DNA of 64,000 nt from Rhodocista pekingensis (GCF_042665545.1 NZ_JBHTCM010000006.1:124001-188000), one strand, 5' to 3'; positions 8,443 to 16,820 are shown, counted from the stretch's first letter. Notes: generated by a model from the letters alone, not told the origin. Numbers and translations are program-made.

Positions 8443-9009
8443 ATGCGTGGGTACTTCGCCCTCGGCGCCGAGGGGATCAGCAAGTCGGGCAATGTCGGCA
8501 CCATCCTGCGGACGGGCCATGCCTTCGGGGCCAGCTTCGTCTTCACGGTGAACGCCGCCCTGGACATGGCGGAGGTGCGCCGCACCGACACCTCCGGCGG
8601 CGACGAGCATGTCCCCCTCTACGTCTGGGACAAGGTCGCGGACATGGCCCTGCCGGAGGGCTGCCAGCTCGTCGGTGTGGAGCTGACGGACGATGCCGTC
8701 GTGCTGCCCAGCTTCCGCCACCCGCTGCGTGCCGCCTATGTGCTGGGGCCCGAGCGCGGCAGCCTGTCGCCCGCCATGGTCGCGCGCTGCGACCACATCG
8801 TCCGGATTCCGACAAAGTTCTGCGTCAACGTCTCCGTCGCGGCCGCCGTCGTGATGTATGACCGTATGATCAGCCTGGGCCGTTTCGCCGAGCGCCCCGT
8901 GCGCGCCGGCGGGCCGACGGACGGGCCGCCCGTGCATGTCCACGGGGCGCAGAAGATCCGCAATCCCGCCAGCAAGCGCATGCGCCCGCTGCTGGGCGGC
9001 AGGGACTGA
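8443..9009 (+). CDS. SpoU/TrmH-family RNA 2'-O-methyltransferase
   Basis: A 188-residue SPOUT-fold methyltransferase. It contains EGISKSGNVGTILRTGHAFGA (SpoU motif 1), AAYVLGPERGSLSP (motif 2) and IPTKFCVNVSVAAAVVMYDR (motif 3), which form the knotted SAM-binding site. The motif-3 cysteine replaces the usual Leu/Ser context of TrmL and TrmH, so the RNA target (tRNA or rRNA) is not assigned. It has a Pro/Arg-rich C-terminal tail of about 45 residues. It diverges from the asparaginase gene with 134 bp between them and lies just upstream of two further plus-strand genes. Confidence 0.88.
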   Translation: MRGYFALGAEGISKSGNVGTILRTGHAFGASFVFTVNAALDMAEVRRTDTSGGDEHVPLYVWDKVADMALPEGCQLVGVELTDDAVVLPSFRHPLRAAYVLGPERGSLSPAMVARCDHIVRIPTKFCVNVSVAAAVVMYDRMISLGRFAERPVRAGGPTDGPPVHVHGAQKIRNPASKRMRPLLGGRD

Positions 9010-9022
9010 GGGGGGCAGGCGA

Positions 9023-9559
9023 ATGACAGCATCCCGGCCGGGAGCGTTCCCCGTCCCGACGCGGCAGCCCGCCCCGGCCGTCGTTCCGGCCCCCGCCGCG
9101 CCGCTTGCCGCCCCCCTCCTGATGGCGGCCCTGGCGCTCGGCCTCGTCGCCCTGTGGCCGGGGGAAGCGGCGCTGGCGCAGGCGGACCCGGCCGCCGCCG
9201 CGGCCCAGGCCCAGCCCCGGCCGCGCAATCCCCTGCTGCCGCCGGAGGAGGGGCCGCGCCCCACCCTGGCGCCCGAACCGGAGCCGCCGAAACCCCCCGA
9301 GGTGAACCCGGAGGAGGAGATCATCATCATCGCGCCGCGGCGGACCACGCCGGACATGATGATGGTGGACGAATACCACCGGCAGGAATACGAGCGCCTG
9401 CGCGCCGAGTTCGAGGCGCCGCCCCCGCCGCCGCCGCGGGCGGAGGAATCCTTCGACAGCCCGGCGGCGCAGGACCCGAGCGACCGCTCCGTCTTCCGCG
9501 AGAGCCTGCGGCAGGCGCCGCGGCTGCGCGACACCCTCCGCCGCAAGCCGGGGCAATGA
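9023..9559 (+). CDS. Exported Pro-rich protein of unknown function
   Basis: A 178-residue protein. A hydrophobic segment (about residues 32-52, LLMAALALGLVALWPG) ending EAALAQA looks like a late signal peptide, since an ATG nearer to it is not evident. The mature part is Pro/Glu/Arg-rich: EPEPPKPPEVNPEEEIIII, then a short charged region with DEYHRQEYERLRAEFE. I do not recognise a family. It starts 13 bp after the methyltransferase stop and overlaps the next gene by four bases (ATGA), so the three form one operon. Confidence 0.6.
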   Translation: MTASRPGAFPVPTRQPAPAVVPAPAAPLAAPLLMAALALGLVALWPGEAALAQADPAAAAAQAQPRPRNPLLPPEEGPRPTLAPEPEPPKPPEVNPEEEIIIIAPRRTTPDMMMVDEYHRQEYERLRAEFEAPPPPPPRAEESFDSPAAQDPSDRSVFRESLRQAPRLRDTLRRKPGQ

Positions 9560-10626
9560 CGGGGGCGCGCGCCGACGCGGGGACCGGGCGCCTGCGTCCC
9601 GGCCCGCGCAACCTGATCACCGACGTGGCGGGCCTTGCCGTCGGCAATGCCGAGGACCGGGCGGGGCGCAGCGGCACCACGGTGCTGCTCTGCGACCGCC
9701 CCGCCCTGGCCGCGGTGGATGTGCGCGGCGGCGCCCCCGGCACGCGCGAGACGGACCTGATGCACCCCGCCAACCTGGTGGAGCGGGTGGACGCGCTGGT
9801 GCTGTCCGGCGGCTCGGCCTTCGGGCTGGACGCGGCCTCCGGCGTCATGCAGGCGCTGCTGCGGCAGGGCCGCGGCTATCCCGCCGGGCCGGCGCGGGTG
9901 CCGATCGTGCCGGCCGCCATCCTGTTCGATCTGGCGACGGAGGGGGACAGGCCCTGGCTGGAGGGGTCCGTGCCGCCGCCCTACCGCGATCTGGGCATGG
10001 CCGCCTGTGCCGCCGCCGGGCCGGACTTCTCCCTGGGCAATGCGGGGGCGGGGCTGGGCGCCAAGGCCGGGCGGCTGAAGGGCGGGCTGGGCAGCGCCTC
10101 GGCCCTGCTGGGGGAGACGGGGATCACCGTCGGCGCGCTGGTCGCGGTCAATCCCGCGGGCTCGGTCACCATGCCCGGCGGGGGCCTCTGGGCCGGACCG
10201 CTGCTGCTGCCCGAGGACGGGGTGGCCGTGCCGCCGCCCGTCGTTCTGCCGGATGCCGCCGGGCTGGCGGCGGACCTCTGGCCGCACTCGGGAATGCCCG
10301 CCTCCGCCGGCGCCAATACGGTGATCGGCGTGGTCGCCACCGACGCCGCGCTGACCCGGGGGGAGGCGCTGCGGCTGGCGATCATGGCGCAGGACGGCTA
10401 TGCCCGCGCCATCCGCCCGGCGCACACGCCGTTCGACGGCGACACGGTGTTCGCGCTCTCCGCCGGGGACCGGCCGCTGCCGGAACCGCGGGCGGCGGCG
10501 CTCTACGCGCTGGGCGCGCTGGCCGCCGACACCATGGCGCGGGCGGTGCTGCGCGGCGTCTGGGCGGCGGAACCGCTGGCGCCCTGGCCGGCGCTGCGGG
10601 GCGGCCTCAGCGCGGGATCTGCATGA
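9556..10626 (+). CDS. P1-family (DmpA/NylC-like) N-terminal-nucleophile peptidase
   Basis: A 356-residue member of the DmpA aminopeptidase / NylC / endotype-hydrolase family (PF03576). It has NLITDVAGLAVGNAED at the start, LVLSGGSAFGLDAASGVM, a GAGLGAKAG loop, and PASAGANTVIGVVATDA near residue 250. In this family the nucleophile (Ser or Thr) sits at such a site and is freed by autocleavage; here it would be the Thr after Asn. Substrates range from D-peptides to cyclic amides and cannot be set here. The start overlaps the stop of the upstream gene (ATGA), and the 3' end overlaps convergent gpt by 20 bp. Confidence 0.85.
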   Translation: MTGARADAGTGRLRPGPRNLITDVAGLAVGNAEDRAGRSGTTVLLCDRPALAAVDVRGGAPGTRETDLMHPANLVERVDALVLSGGSAFGLDAASGVMQALLRQGRGYPAGPARVPIVPAAILFDLATEGDRPWLEGSVPPPYRDLGMAACAAAGPDFSLGNAGAGLGAKAGRLKGGLGSASALLGETGITVGALVAVNPAGSVTMPGGGLWAGPLLLPEDGVAVPPPVVLPDAAGLAADLWPHSGMPASAGANTVIGVVATDAALTRGEALRLAIMAQDGYARAIRPAHTPFDGDTVFALSAGDRPLPEPRAAALYALGALAADTMARAVLRGVWAAEPLAPWPALRGGLSAGSA

Positions 10627-11093
10627 AGCTGACGGGGTTCAGGTCCCAGGGGAAGTGGATCCAGGTGTCCTGGCTGACCTCGGTGATGAAGGTGTCCACC
10701 AGCGGCCGGCCGGCGGGCTTGGCGTAGATGGTGGCGAAATGCGCCTTGGGCAGCAGCTTGCGCACCACGGTGGCGGTCTTGCCGGTATCCACCAGGTCGT
10801 CGATCAGCAGCCAGCCCGCCCCCTCGTCCGGCACGGCGTCGGGCGACTTCAGCACCCGCACCTCGCCCTGCGACTGGTGCTCGTAGGACTTCACCGAGAC
10901 GGTCTCGACGATGCGGATGTTCAGCTCCCGCGCCACGATGGCCGCGGGGACCAGCCCGCCGCGGGTGATGGCGATGATGCCGTTCCAGGGGCCGCGGTCG
11001 CTCAGCCGCCAGGACAGGGCCTTGGCGTTGCGGTGCAGCTCCTCCCAGGTGACGGGGAAGTTCTTGGCGGGATCGGCGATCTGGTCGGACATC
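10607..11093 (-). CDS. gpt: Xanthine phosphoribosyltransferase
   Basis: Salvages xanthine and guanine to XMP/GMP using PRPP. The 161-residue protein has the PRPP-binding motif WLLIDDLVDTGKTA, the ITRGGLVPA loop and the WIHFPWD hood region typical of E. coli-type Gpt (usual length about 152). I chose the ATG at 11093 (MSDQIADPAKNFPVTW), which matches the family start. It overlaps the 3' end of the convergent peptidase gene by 20 bp. Confidence 0.92.
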
Positions 11094-11295
11094 GGGGCAC
11101 CGGAATGGAGGAAACGCGGGGAGTGATAGCCCAACCGGCCGGTGCGGTTCAACGCGGGCCGCGACGGGCGGGCCAGCGCCAGGAAATGACGGGGGTGAAA
11201 AAAAGCGCTTGCAGGGTCCGGATCGATCCGCTAGAAGCAGCGGCCTCGGCGGCCGGTACCTTCCGGCGGCCGGGACGAAAGACTGCGAAGACCGC

Positions 11296-11372
11296 GCGCC
11301 CGTAGCTCAACTGGATAGAGCATCAGACTACGGATCTGAGGGTTGGGAGTTCGAATCTTCCCGGGCGCGCCA
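11296..11372 (+). tRNA. tRNA-Arg (ACG)
   Basis: The acceptor GCGCCCG pairs with CGGGCGC, followed by G73 and an encoded CCA. The D arm TAGCTCAACTGGATAGAGC, anticodon stem CAGA/TCTG with loop CTACGGA (anticodon ACG) and T arm GGGAGTTCGAATCTTCCC are all present. 77 nt. Confidence 0.97.
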
Positions 11373-11400
11373 GTCTTTCCGGTCGGATGAAGTGAAGTAC

Positions 11401-11477
<77 letters not shown>

Positions 11478-11733
11478 CTTCCTCAAGACCCTCCCCCTGC
11501 GCCGGGCCGCACCGCCCGCACAGTCCTCCCGATCAGCGCTCCCCGGCCGCCCTTGCCGCGGTTGCGATACGGCCGCCTGACGACGCTTGCGCCGTTCCCC
11601 CTCTCCCTGAAGACGCCTCTCCCCGGTGCTGGTCCGCAGCCATTCCATCGCTGCCGCCTGCCGCTGCCCGCCCGCCGCTGCCGGTCCCTCGTGTTTCCAC
11701 CCCAGGCTGCTGCGGATACCCGGTCCGCGTCAA

Positions 11734-11825
11734 CGGCTGCATACAATTAAAATCGCCCCAAGCCGGTGTCGATGCCACCCTTATTAGGTATTGCGATCGA
11801 TCCGCAATTTCGTAAGGTTGATGTT
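11734..11825. repeat. 92-bp repeat, copy 1 (upstream of the HlyD gene)
   Basis: Aligns without gaps to 15820-15911 with 78 of 92 identical positions by my count; most differences are transitions. It starts CGGCTGCATACAATTAAAATC and contains TATTGCGATCGATCC. It ends 77 bp before the HlyD start, so a promoter or leader role is possible. The rest of the 425-bp gap between tRNA-Asp and HlyD shows no gene I can support. Confidence 0.75.
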
Positions 11826-11902
11826 GCGGGCGGCATGACCCTCAAGGGTTCTGTCGCGCGGCAGGCATCGAGCAGAGGATCGGCAGCGTCGGGAAGGGCA
11901 TC

Positions 11903-13141
11903 GTGGCGATAGAATTCCGTCGAATTCCCGCCCTCGCAGGTCAGCGCACCAGCCTGCCGCTGGGATTGACGCCTGTCGCCTGGCCGGTTCTGACGGCGTT
12001 CCTGGCGGGATCGGTCGGCCTTGCCCTCGCCTTCGCCGCGACGGCCGGTTATGCGCGGAAGGAGACGGTCACGGGCTTTCTCGCTCCGGCCTCCGGGGCG
12101 CTGCGGGTGGCGCCCGTGCGCGCCGGGACGCTCGCATCGGTCATGGTCGCCAACGGCGACCGGGTCGCCGCCGGTGACGCCCTGTTCGTCCTGGACACGC
12201 GGCATGCCCTTGAGGACGGGAGCACGCTGGACGCCGCGCTGCGCCGGTCGCTGGCGCAGCAGGCCGAGTTCCTCGCCGAGCAGATCGCCGCGGAGGAAGC
12301 GCGCAGTGCCGCGGAGGCCGAGCGTGTCGCCGCGCGGATCACCGGTCTGGAGGCGGAACTGGTGGCGCTTGCCGAGCAGCGCCGGTTGCAGGTCGAGCGC
12401 GCGGCGGTGACGGGAGAGCGCCTGAAGGCGCTGTCCGACCTGAGGACCAAGGGCTACGTCTCGGAGGCCGAGTACCGGGCGCGGGAGGAGGCGTGGCTCA
12501 GCCAGCGCCAGAACCTCGCCGTCCTCGACCAGCAGATCACGGCCACGAAGGCGGAGATCGCGCAGACCCGGGTCCAGCGCGACCAGCTCCCCGCCGAAAC
12601 GGCCGACCGTCTGGCCCGGCTGCGCTCCTCGCTGGCCGATCTGCGCCAGCGCGAGGCGGAGGTGGCGGCCCAGGGCGCCCAGGTGATCCGCGCACCGGCG
12701 GCGGGCCGGGTGACGGCACTTCAGGCGGCACCCGGTCAGCGGGTGGACCCGCAGAAGCCCGTGCTGACCCTGGTGCCCGAGGCGGCAGCGTTGCAGGCGG
12801 AGCTGTTCGTTCCCTCCCGCGCCATCGGCTTCGTGGATACCGGCCAGCGGGTGCGGCTGATGTACGACGCCTTCCCGTTCCAGCGCTTCGGTGCCTATGG
12901 CGGGGTGGTGGCGGACGTCTCGGAAACCGTGCTGGCCCCGGACGAGATCATCGGGCCGGTGCGGGCCCAGGAACCCGTCTACCGCATCGCCGTGACCCTG
13001 GACCGGGCGACGGTGGACGCCTTCGGCAGGCAGGTCCCCCTGCAAGCGGACATGACCGTGACGGCGGACATCATCCTGGAGGAACGCAGCCTGCTGGAAT
13101 GGCTGCTGGAGCCGCTGATGAGCGCACGGGGGCGGATGTGA
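11903..13141 (+). CDS. HlyD/CvaA-type membrane-fusion protein for peptide export
   Basis: The periplasmic adaptor of a type I-like secretion system that links an inner-membrane ABC exporter to an outer-membrane channel. The 412-residue protein has one N-terminal membrane segment (about residues 25-50, VLTAFLAGSVGLALAFAATAGY), a lipoyl-type half (GFLAPASGALRVAPVRAGTLASVMVANGDRV), a long alpha-helical hairpin (about residues 115-260, rich in Glu/Ala/Arg), the second lipoyl half (VIRAPAAGRVTALQAAPGQRV) and a beta-barrel domain. It resembles colicin V CvaA and other bacteriocin adaptors. The start is GTG at 11903 with GGGAAGGG upstream. The matching exporter is probably the C39 ABC protein at 17780-19933. 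Confidence 0.88.
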   Translation: MAIEFRRIPALAGQRTSLPLGLTPVAWPVLTAFLAGSVGLALAFAATAGYARKETVTGFLAPASGALRVAPVRAGTLASVMVANGDRVAAGDALFVLDTRHALEDGSTLDAALRRSLAQQAEFLAEQIAAEEARSAAEAERVAARITGLEAELVALAEQRRLQVERAAVTGERLKALSDLRTKGYVSEAEYRAREEAWLSQRQNLAVLDQQITATKAEIAQTRVQRDQLPAETADRLARLRSSLADLRQREAEVAAQGAQVIRAPAAGRVTALQAAPGQRVDPQKPVLTLVPEAAALQAELFVPSRAIGFVDTGQRVRLMYDAFPFQRFGAYGGVVADVSETVLAPDEIIGPVRAQEPVYRIAVTLDRATVDAFGRQVPLQADMTVTADIILEERSLLEWLLEPLMSARGRM

Positions 13142-13301
13142 GGATCGGGCCGAGGGGGATTTGAAGACAGATGGATTCGTTTGTTCCTTTTACTCCACCT
13201 CTGGAGAAGGAACCACCAACAGCGCAGGGCTGGTAGGGACATAGTGGATCGGGGTGTGGACCCAATCCGCTTATCGTATTATTTAGCTGAGGAGAACGAG
13301 C

Positions 13302-13556
13302 ATGACTACAATGGTTTCTTACCATGGTTCATCTGTCATGCCGAACATGGATATAGTCGAACTAACACTGGATGACATGTGCGTTGTCCATGGTGGATCA
13401 GATAACTGGTCTCTGTTCAAGCGAGAGTTCGCCAAGGCTGCTGGCCGTGCAGCCGGACGCGCGGTCGTGGGCGCTGCCTTCGGTGGTGCTGTCGGTGCTG
13501 CCGTCGGCGTCGGGTGGGGTCTTTATGAGGTCGCAATGTTCTTGATGGATTCATGA
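13302..13556 (+). CDS. Double-glycine-leader peptide 1 (bacteriocin/microcin-like precursor)
   Basis: An 84-residue precursor with a strong ribosome site (GAGGAG, seven bases before ATG). The leader ends MDIVELTLDDMCVVHGG, matching the double-glycine consensus cut by C39 peptidases. The 52-residue core starts SDNWSLFKREFAKAAG and then runs into small-residue repeats (GRAAGRAVVGAAFGGAVGAA) typical of membrane-active class II bacteriocins with GxxxG helices. It follows the HlyD gene by 160 bp. Export by the C39 transporter and antibacterial action are inferences from leader and context. Confidence 0.75.
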   Translation: MTTMVSYHGSSVMPNMDIVELTLDDMCVVHGGSDNWSLFKREFAKAAGRAAGRAVVGAAFGGAVGAAVGVGWGLYEVAMFLMDS

Positions 13557-13567
13557 TAACTGAGATG

Positions 13568-13591
13568 CCATTGCGCTTCATGGTGCAATGG
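13568..13591 (+). terminator. Weak hairpin between peptide 1 and the next gene
   Basis: CCATTGC and GCAATGG form a 7-bp stem with a 10-base loop 11 bp after the peptide stop. No clean U-run follows, so it would be an attenuator or mRNA-stabilising hairpin more than a full terminator. Confidence 0.35.
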
Positions 13592-13605
13592 AACCTGCTT
13601 TCTGA

Positions 13606-13953
13606 ATGAGAAAGCAAATGACTAAAGAAAATTTCTATGAGAAAGCTTGGAAGATAACGATCCATGCACTGATGGTTTCGTTTCCTGTGTGCTTCATAGT
13701 ATACATCAGCGGTAGATTTTTCGCTGCCGAGCCACTGGGTCCTGGTGTCTATTTTTCCGCCTTTATCATAATTTTTTCTCTCCTGCCATTTTCGTTGATT
13801 GTGTTTCCTGACAGGTGGCGCGAGGCAATCAATATAATTGGTCCCAAAGACAAAGCACTTGAAAGAGATGAATATACGATTGAAGATGCCGGCATCTTTA
13901 TAATGTCTGGATTGACCGCGTTTATTTTTAAGGCCATGGTTGTCGCATCATAA
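13606..13953 (+). CDS. Small membrane protein, possible immunity protein
   Basis: A 115-residue protein (111 if the ATG at 13618 is used) with two to three hydrophobic segments: MVSFPVCFIVYISGRFF, YFSAFIIIFSLLPFSLIVF and a C-terminal IFIMSGLTAFIFKAMVV. No family is recognised. Its AT-rich codon use differs from the flanking housekeeping genes and fits acquired DNA. Small membrane proteins directly after a bacteriocin precursor often give self-immunity; that role is inferred from position only. Confidence 0.6.
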   Translation: MRKQMTKENFYEKAWKITIHALMVSFPVCFIVYISGRFFAAEPLGPGVYFSAFIIIFSLLPFSLIVFPDRWREAINIIGPKDKALERDEYTIEDAGIFIMSGLTAFIFKAMVVAS

Positions 13954-13981
13954 TGCATCGCCCTTGATGTCGATGGCCTCA

Positions 13982-14080
13982 GAGCCTGTTTGAGAACGTC
14001 CCTAGATCACCATAAGTAGCATATCGTACGTTGAACGTCGCACTATATGCTGGGCCATATTCCAGTTTTCAAACGGACTC
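13982..14080. mobile_element. 99-bp MITE-like element related to the nearby IS5-group IS
   Basis: The left end GAGCCTGTTTGAGAAC and the complement of the right end, GAGTCCGTTTGAAAAC, match the ends of the full IS at 14568-15462. The interior has no coding capacity. The flanks are TCA on the left and TAA on the right, both fitting a TNA target, but not an exact duplication. It could be a MITE mobilised by the same transposase or an internally deleted IS copy. Confidence 0.6.
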
Positions 14081-14257
14081 TAATATCTACTGAACTAGGT
14101 GAGAAAATGATATGAGCAAAATAATTTCAGAATTAATCAATTATTTTAAATGATTTTTCCTTAAGATTTTGAGTGGTTTGCGCAAAATAAATTTATATAG
14201 ATCAAATCCATTATTTTGCCCATTTGGGCTTTGGCTTTTCAAACCAGGAGGTGTGCT

Positions 14258-14389
14258 GTGAAAAATATTGATTTCGAAGATCTCGATTTGGTTTTCGGTG
14301 GAACGAGTAATGAAAGCACGCCAAATACAACAAGCGAGGACGATATTCCTGGGCCGCGGCATTGCTTTCCTAAATGGTTTTTGGAATAG
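14258..14389 (+). CDS. Double-glycine-leader peptide 2 (GTG start)
   Basis: A 43-codon gene with AGGAGG six bases before a GTG start. It encodes the leader MKNIDFEDLDLVFGG followed by a 28-residue hydrophilic core (TSNESTPNTTSEDD then IPGPRHCFPKWFLE) with one cysteine. The leader matches the LxxxDLDxVxGG pattern of the other peptides here. A strong terminator follows 27 bp after the stop. The acidic, Ser/Thr-rich core differs from the Gly-zipper cores of peptides 1, 3 and 4, so it may be a different class of exported peptide or a signal. Confidence 0.7.
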   Translation: MKNIDFEDLDLVFGGTSNESTPNTTSEDDIPGPRHCFPKWFLE

Positions 14390-14416
14390 CGTCATTTTAT
14401 GAGTTTTATGGTGGTA

Positions 14417-14450
14417 GATGCCAGGGCCACCAGGCCCTGGCATCTTTTCT
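14417..14450 (+). terminator. Strong rho-independent terminator after peptide 2
   Basis: GATGCCAGGGCC and GGCCCTGGCATC form a perfect 12-bp stem with loop ACCA, followed by TTTTCT. It closes the peptide transcription unit. Confidence 0.85.
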
Positions 14451-14567
14451 GAAGCCATAAATCTACAAAGGCGTTTCGTGTTTAGGAATTACGAATGATA
14501 TGAATAATAATCCTAATTGAATATTGATCGCGAAAGATGAATATAGTACGCTAATCTGAGGCATTCA

Positions 14568-15462
14568 GAGTCCGTTTGGAAACCCTACCTGTGGCTGATG
14601 CGGCGTAGGAGGAGCGAACCCATGGCGAGGTGGATCATGGCCTCGGAGACGTCGATCCGCTTTTCACAGTCGCGGACCAGGCGTCGCCAGCGGAGCATCC
14701 AGCCGAAGGTGCGTTCGACGACCCAGCGGCGGGGCAGGACCTTGAAGCCGGGCTCGTGATCGGTTCGGCGGACGACCTCGACGACGAAGTCGAGGAAGCG
14801 GGCCTTGTCCATCAGCTTGCCCCGGTCATAGGCGCCATCGGCGAACAGGTGCTTCACCCAGGGCCAGCGCTTGCGGATGGCGTCCAGGATGAGCTGCGCG
14901 CCCGCGCTGTCGGAGATGTCGGCGGTGGTCAGGTTCACCATGAGCAACCGCCCGTCCGTATCTACCGCGATGTGACGCTTGCGGCCGTTCACCTTCTTGC
15001 CCGCATCAAAGCCACGCGCCGCCGCCGCAGGGGCCTTGACCGACTGGCTGTCGATGACCCCGGCGGTGGGGGTTGCCTCCCGACCAGCGCGCTCCCGGTC
15101 GATCATCAGGGCCACATCGTGGATGGTGCGGAACAGCAGGCGGCGCACGAACACGCGGAACCACCAGTAGACCGTCTGCCAGGGCGGGAAATCCTTCGGC
15201 AGCATCCGCCAACCCCCGCCGGAGCGGGCCATGTAGCGGATCGCGTTCAGGATCTCGCGCAGGTCCACATCCCGCTTCCGACCGGTCTTGCCCGGTGGCG
15301 GCAGAAGCGGTGCGATCCGCGACCATTCCTCATCGGTCAGGTCCGTCGGGTAGCGTTTCGTCTTCTTCTCGATCTCGGCCATCCGGCCACGGTTCGCTCG
15401 GGTCCACATCCCGAGCTTGAATCACGCCGCCAAACCAGCTTCAAGCCTTTTCAAACAGACTC
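14568..15462 (-). mobile_element. IS5-family insertion sequence, complete (895 bp)
   Basis: The left end GAGTCCGTTTGGAAA and the complement of the right end GAGTCTGTTTGAAAA are inverted repeats. TCA is duplicated at 14565-14567 and 15463-15465, a TNA target as in the IS1031/IS427 groups. One transposase frame fills the element. The right end abuts a truncated C39-peptidase fragment, whose upstream half is missing on the other side. Confidence 0.85.
14585..15409 (-). CDS. IS5-family transposase
   Basis: A 274-residue DDE transposase, intact in one frame. It has the N-terminal DUF4096-type domain (YPTDLTDEEWSRIAPLLPPP), the first Asp in GVIDSQSVKAP, the second in HLFADGAYDRGKL, and the Glu in RRWVVERTFGWMLRWRRL. 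It lies within the inverted repeats of the IS. Its intact frame and perfect target duplication suggest recent insertion. Possible starts are the ATG at 15409 or at MAEIEKKTKRYP nine codons later. Confidence 0.9.
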   Translation of the reverse strand: MWTRANRGRMAEIEKKTKRYPTDLTDEEWSRIAPLLPPPGKTGRKRDVDLREILNAIRYMARSGGGWRMLPKDFPPWQTVYWWFRVFVRRLLFRTIHDVALMIDRERAGREATPTAGVIDSQSVKAPAAAARGFDAGKKVNGRKRHIAVDTDGRLLMVNLTTADISDSAGAQLILDAIRKRWPWVKHLFADGAYDRGKLMDKARFLDFVVEVVRRTDHEPGFKVLPRRWVVERTFGWMLRWRRLVRDCEKRIDVSEAMIHLAMGSLLLRRISHR

Positions 15463-15466
15463 TCAG

Positions 15467-15747
15467 AATGCGGGCTGGCCTGCCTGGCCATGGTTCTGGG
15501 CCATCATGGCCACGTGACCGACCTATCCGCCCTGCGGCGGCGCTTCTCCGTGTCGCTCAAGGGCACAACGATGAAGACCATCGCCCTGATGGGGCAGAGG
15601 CTGGGGCTGGCGCACCTCAAGGATCTCAAGCTGCCGGCCATCCTGCACTGGGACATGAACCATTTCGTCGTGCTGGCGGCGGTGACGGGCGACCGGGTTA
15701 CCATCCACGACCCGGCCAAGCGCGGTGGACGCCGGATGGCGCGGTGA
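15467..15747 (+). pseudogene. Truncated C39 peptidase domain of a second bacteriocin exporter
   Basis: Reads CGLACLAMVLGHHGHVTDLS onward in one frame to a stop at 15745. It is almost identical to residues 25-117 of the intact exporter at 17780. The homology begins within a few bases of the IS right end, so everything before the catalytic Cys is missing. An eight-residue stretch (PRGLRLEP) is deleted, and after the HDPAK motif the sequence diverges and stops. No ABC domain is left. It is a relic of a duplicated exporter gene. Confidence 0.8.
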
Positions 15748-15819
15748 CGATGGTCAAGCTCCTGGTGCTCCAGGCGCTCTACGGCGGCCCGACGAACTGA
15801 CCGGGTCCTTTCCGCCCCG

Positions 15820-15911
15820 CGGTTGCATGCAATTAAAATCGTCCAGAACCGGCGTTGATGCCACCCATATTGGGTATTGCGATCGATCCGAAATTCCGTA
15901 AGGTCGATATT
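15820..15911. repeat. 92-bp repeat, copy 2
   Basis: 85% identical, ungapped, to 11734-11825. It lies about 80 bp after the C39 fragment and 195 bp before the membrane-protein gene at 16107, mirroring copy 1 before HlyD. The frame ending in TTTTAA on the minus strand is open and similar in both copies, but has no credible start, so I treat it as non-coding. The rest of the 15748-16106 gap shows no other feature I can support. Confidence 0.75.
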
Positions 15912-16106
15912 TCCTGCGATAAAAGCCTCAGGATTTATGTCGCTCAGGGAAAGGCGCCGGATCTGTGGGGGCAATATAGGTTGCGTGGTGGAGGAGTCAT
16001 CGTGTGCAGGAGTGTTTGTCGGGGCCGGTTCCGATTCCACAATCATTAAATCCTATCGGAAGGGCGTGTTCAGATCCTCCGGTGACTCTCAGATAGTGAG
16101 CTAAAT

Positions 16107-16820
16107 ATGGGTAGAGTATTTATCTCGCAGGAAATTGCGGTATTGATTGCCTTTTTACCGGCCTTGCTCGGCATTGCTATTCTGCTTGCCACAGTGAACT
16201 CGGCCAATCCATCGACGTCCATCATCGGAGGGATGCTGATCGGGGGAAGTCTGGTTCCATTCTTGAGCTTCAAACAATACATATCAGAAGTTAATCGGAA
16301 ATATGGGCGTCAAAACCACGCTTTTGCTGTTTTTTTATGGCTTGCGAACGCCCTTGGGGGGAATTTCAAATTAAAAATTACATACATATTCCATTTTTCA
16401 TGCATTGCCCTGTTTCTGTTGAGCTTACTCTACGACCCTATGAAGGAATATGTAATCGGCATCTGCTTTTTTTCGAGCGTTTTTACTCCATTGATCTACC
16501 TGCACTCGCTCTCTGTCGCTCGTGCGCAATCCCCGACACATATGGTCTTTCCCCTTCTCGGCGGCGGGAGCTGTGTCTATGACGGGCGTGGACGGGAGAG
16601 TGTTCCGGGTCTGAATCTGTTGGGGGGAACCCTGCTGCCCCTGCTTATCGTCATTCACTCCGCGTCGGGAATATTCATAGCGCTCTGGCTCAGCGGAAAA
16701 CTTGAGAACACAAACACAGCGCAGGCGGTCATCCTGACAAGCTGCCTGCTGCCGGTATATTACCTGAAGACGATTGAGCGCTTTCTGAAGACGACCGGCT
16801 TGTGGTGCGACGAGGGATAA
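16107..16820 (+). CDS. Multi-pass membrane protein of unknown function
   Basis: 237 residues with about six hydrophobic segments: IAVLIAFLPALLGIAILLATV, IIGGMLIGGSLVPFLSF, ITYIFHFSCIALFLLSLLY, YVIGICFFSSVFTPLIYL, LLPLLIVIHSASGIFIALWL and AQAVILTSCLLPVYYL. No known family is recognised. Base composition is lower in GC than the flanks, as in other genes of this island. Its place between the 92-bp repeat and two bacteriocin-like precursors suggests a role in immunity or export, but nothing in the sequence proves it. Confidence 0.6.
   Translation: MGRVFISQEIAVLIAFLPALLGIAILLATVNSANPSTSIIGGMLIGGSLVPFLSFKQYISEVNRKYGRQNHAFAVFLWLANALGGNFKLKITYIFHFSCIALFLLSLLYDPMKEYVIGICFFSSVFTPLIYLHSLSVARAQSPTHMVFPLLGGGSCVYDGRGRESVPGLNLLGGTLLPLLIVIHSASGIFIALWLSGKLENTNTAQAVILTSCLLPVYYLKTIERFLKTTGLWCDEG

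Noticed and set aside
15877..16104. A 75-residue plus-strand frame with a GG after 33 residues
   Set aside because: It overlaps the 92-bp repeat, has no ribosome site at the ATG, and the leader lacks the acidic/hydrophobic pattern of the true GG leaders.
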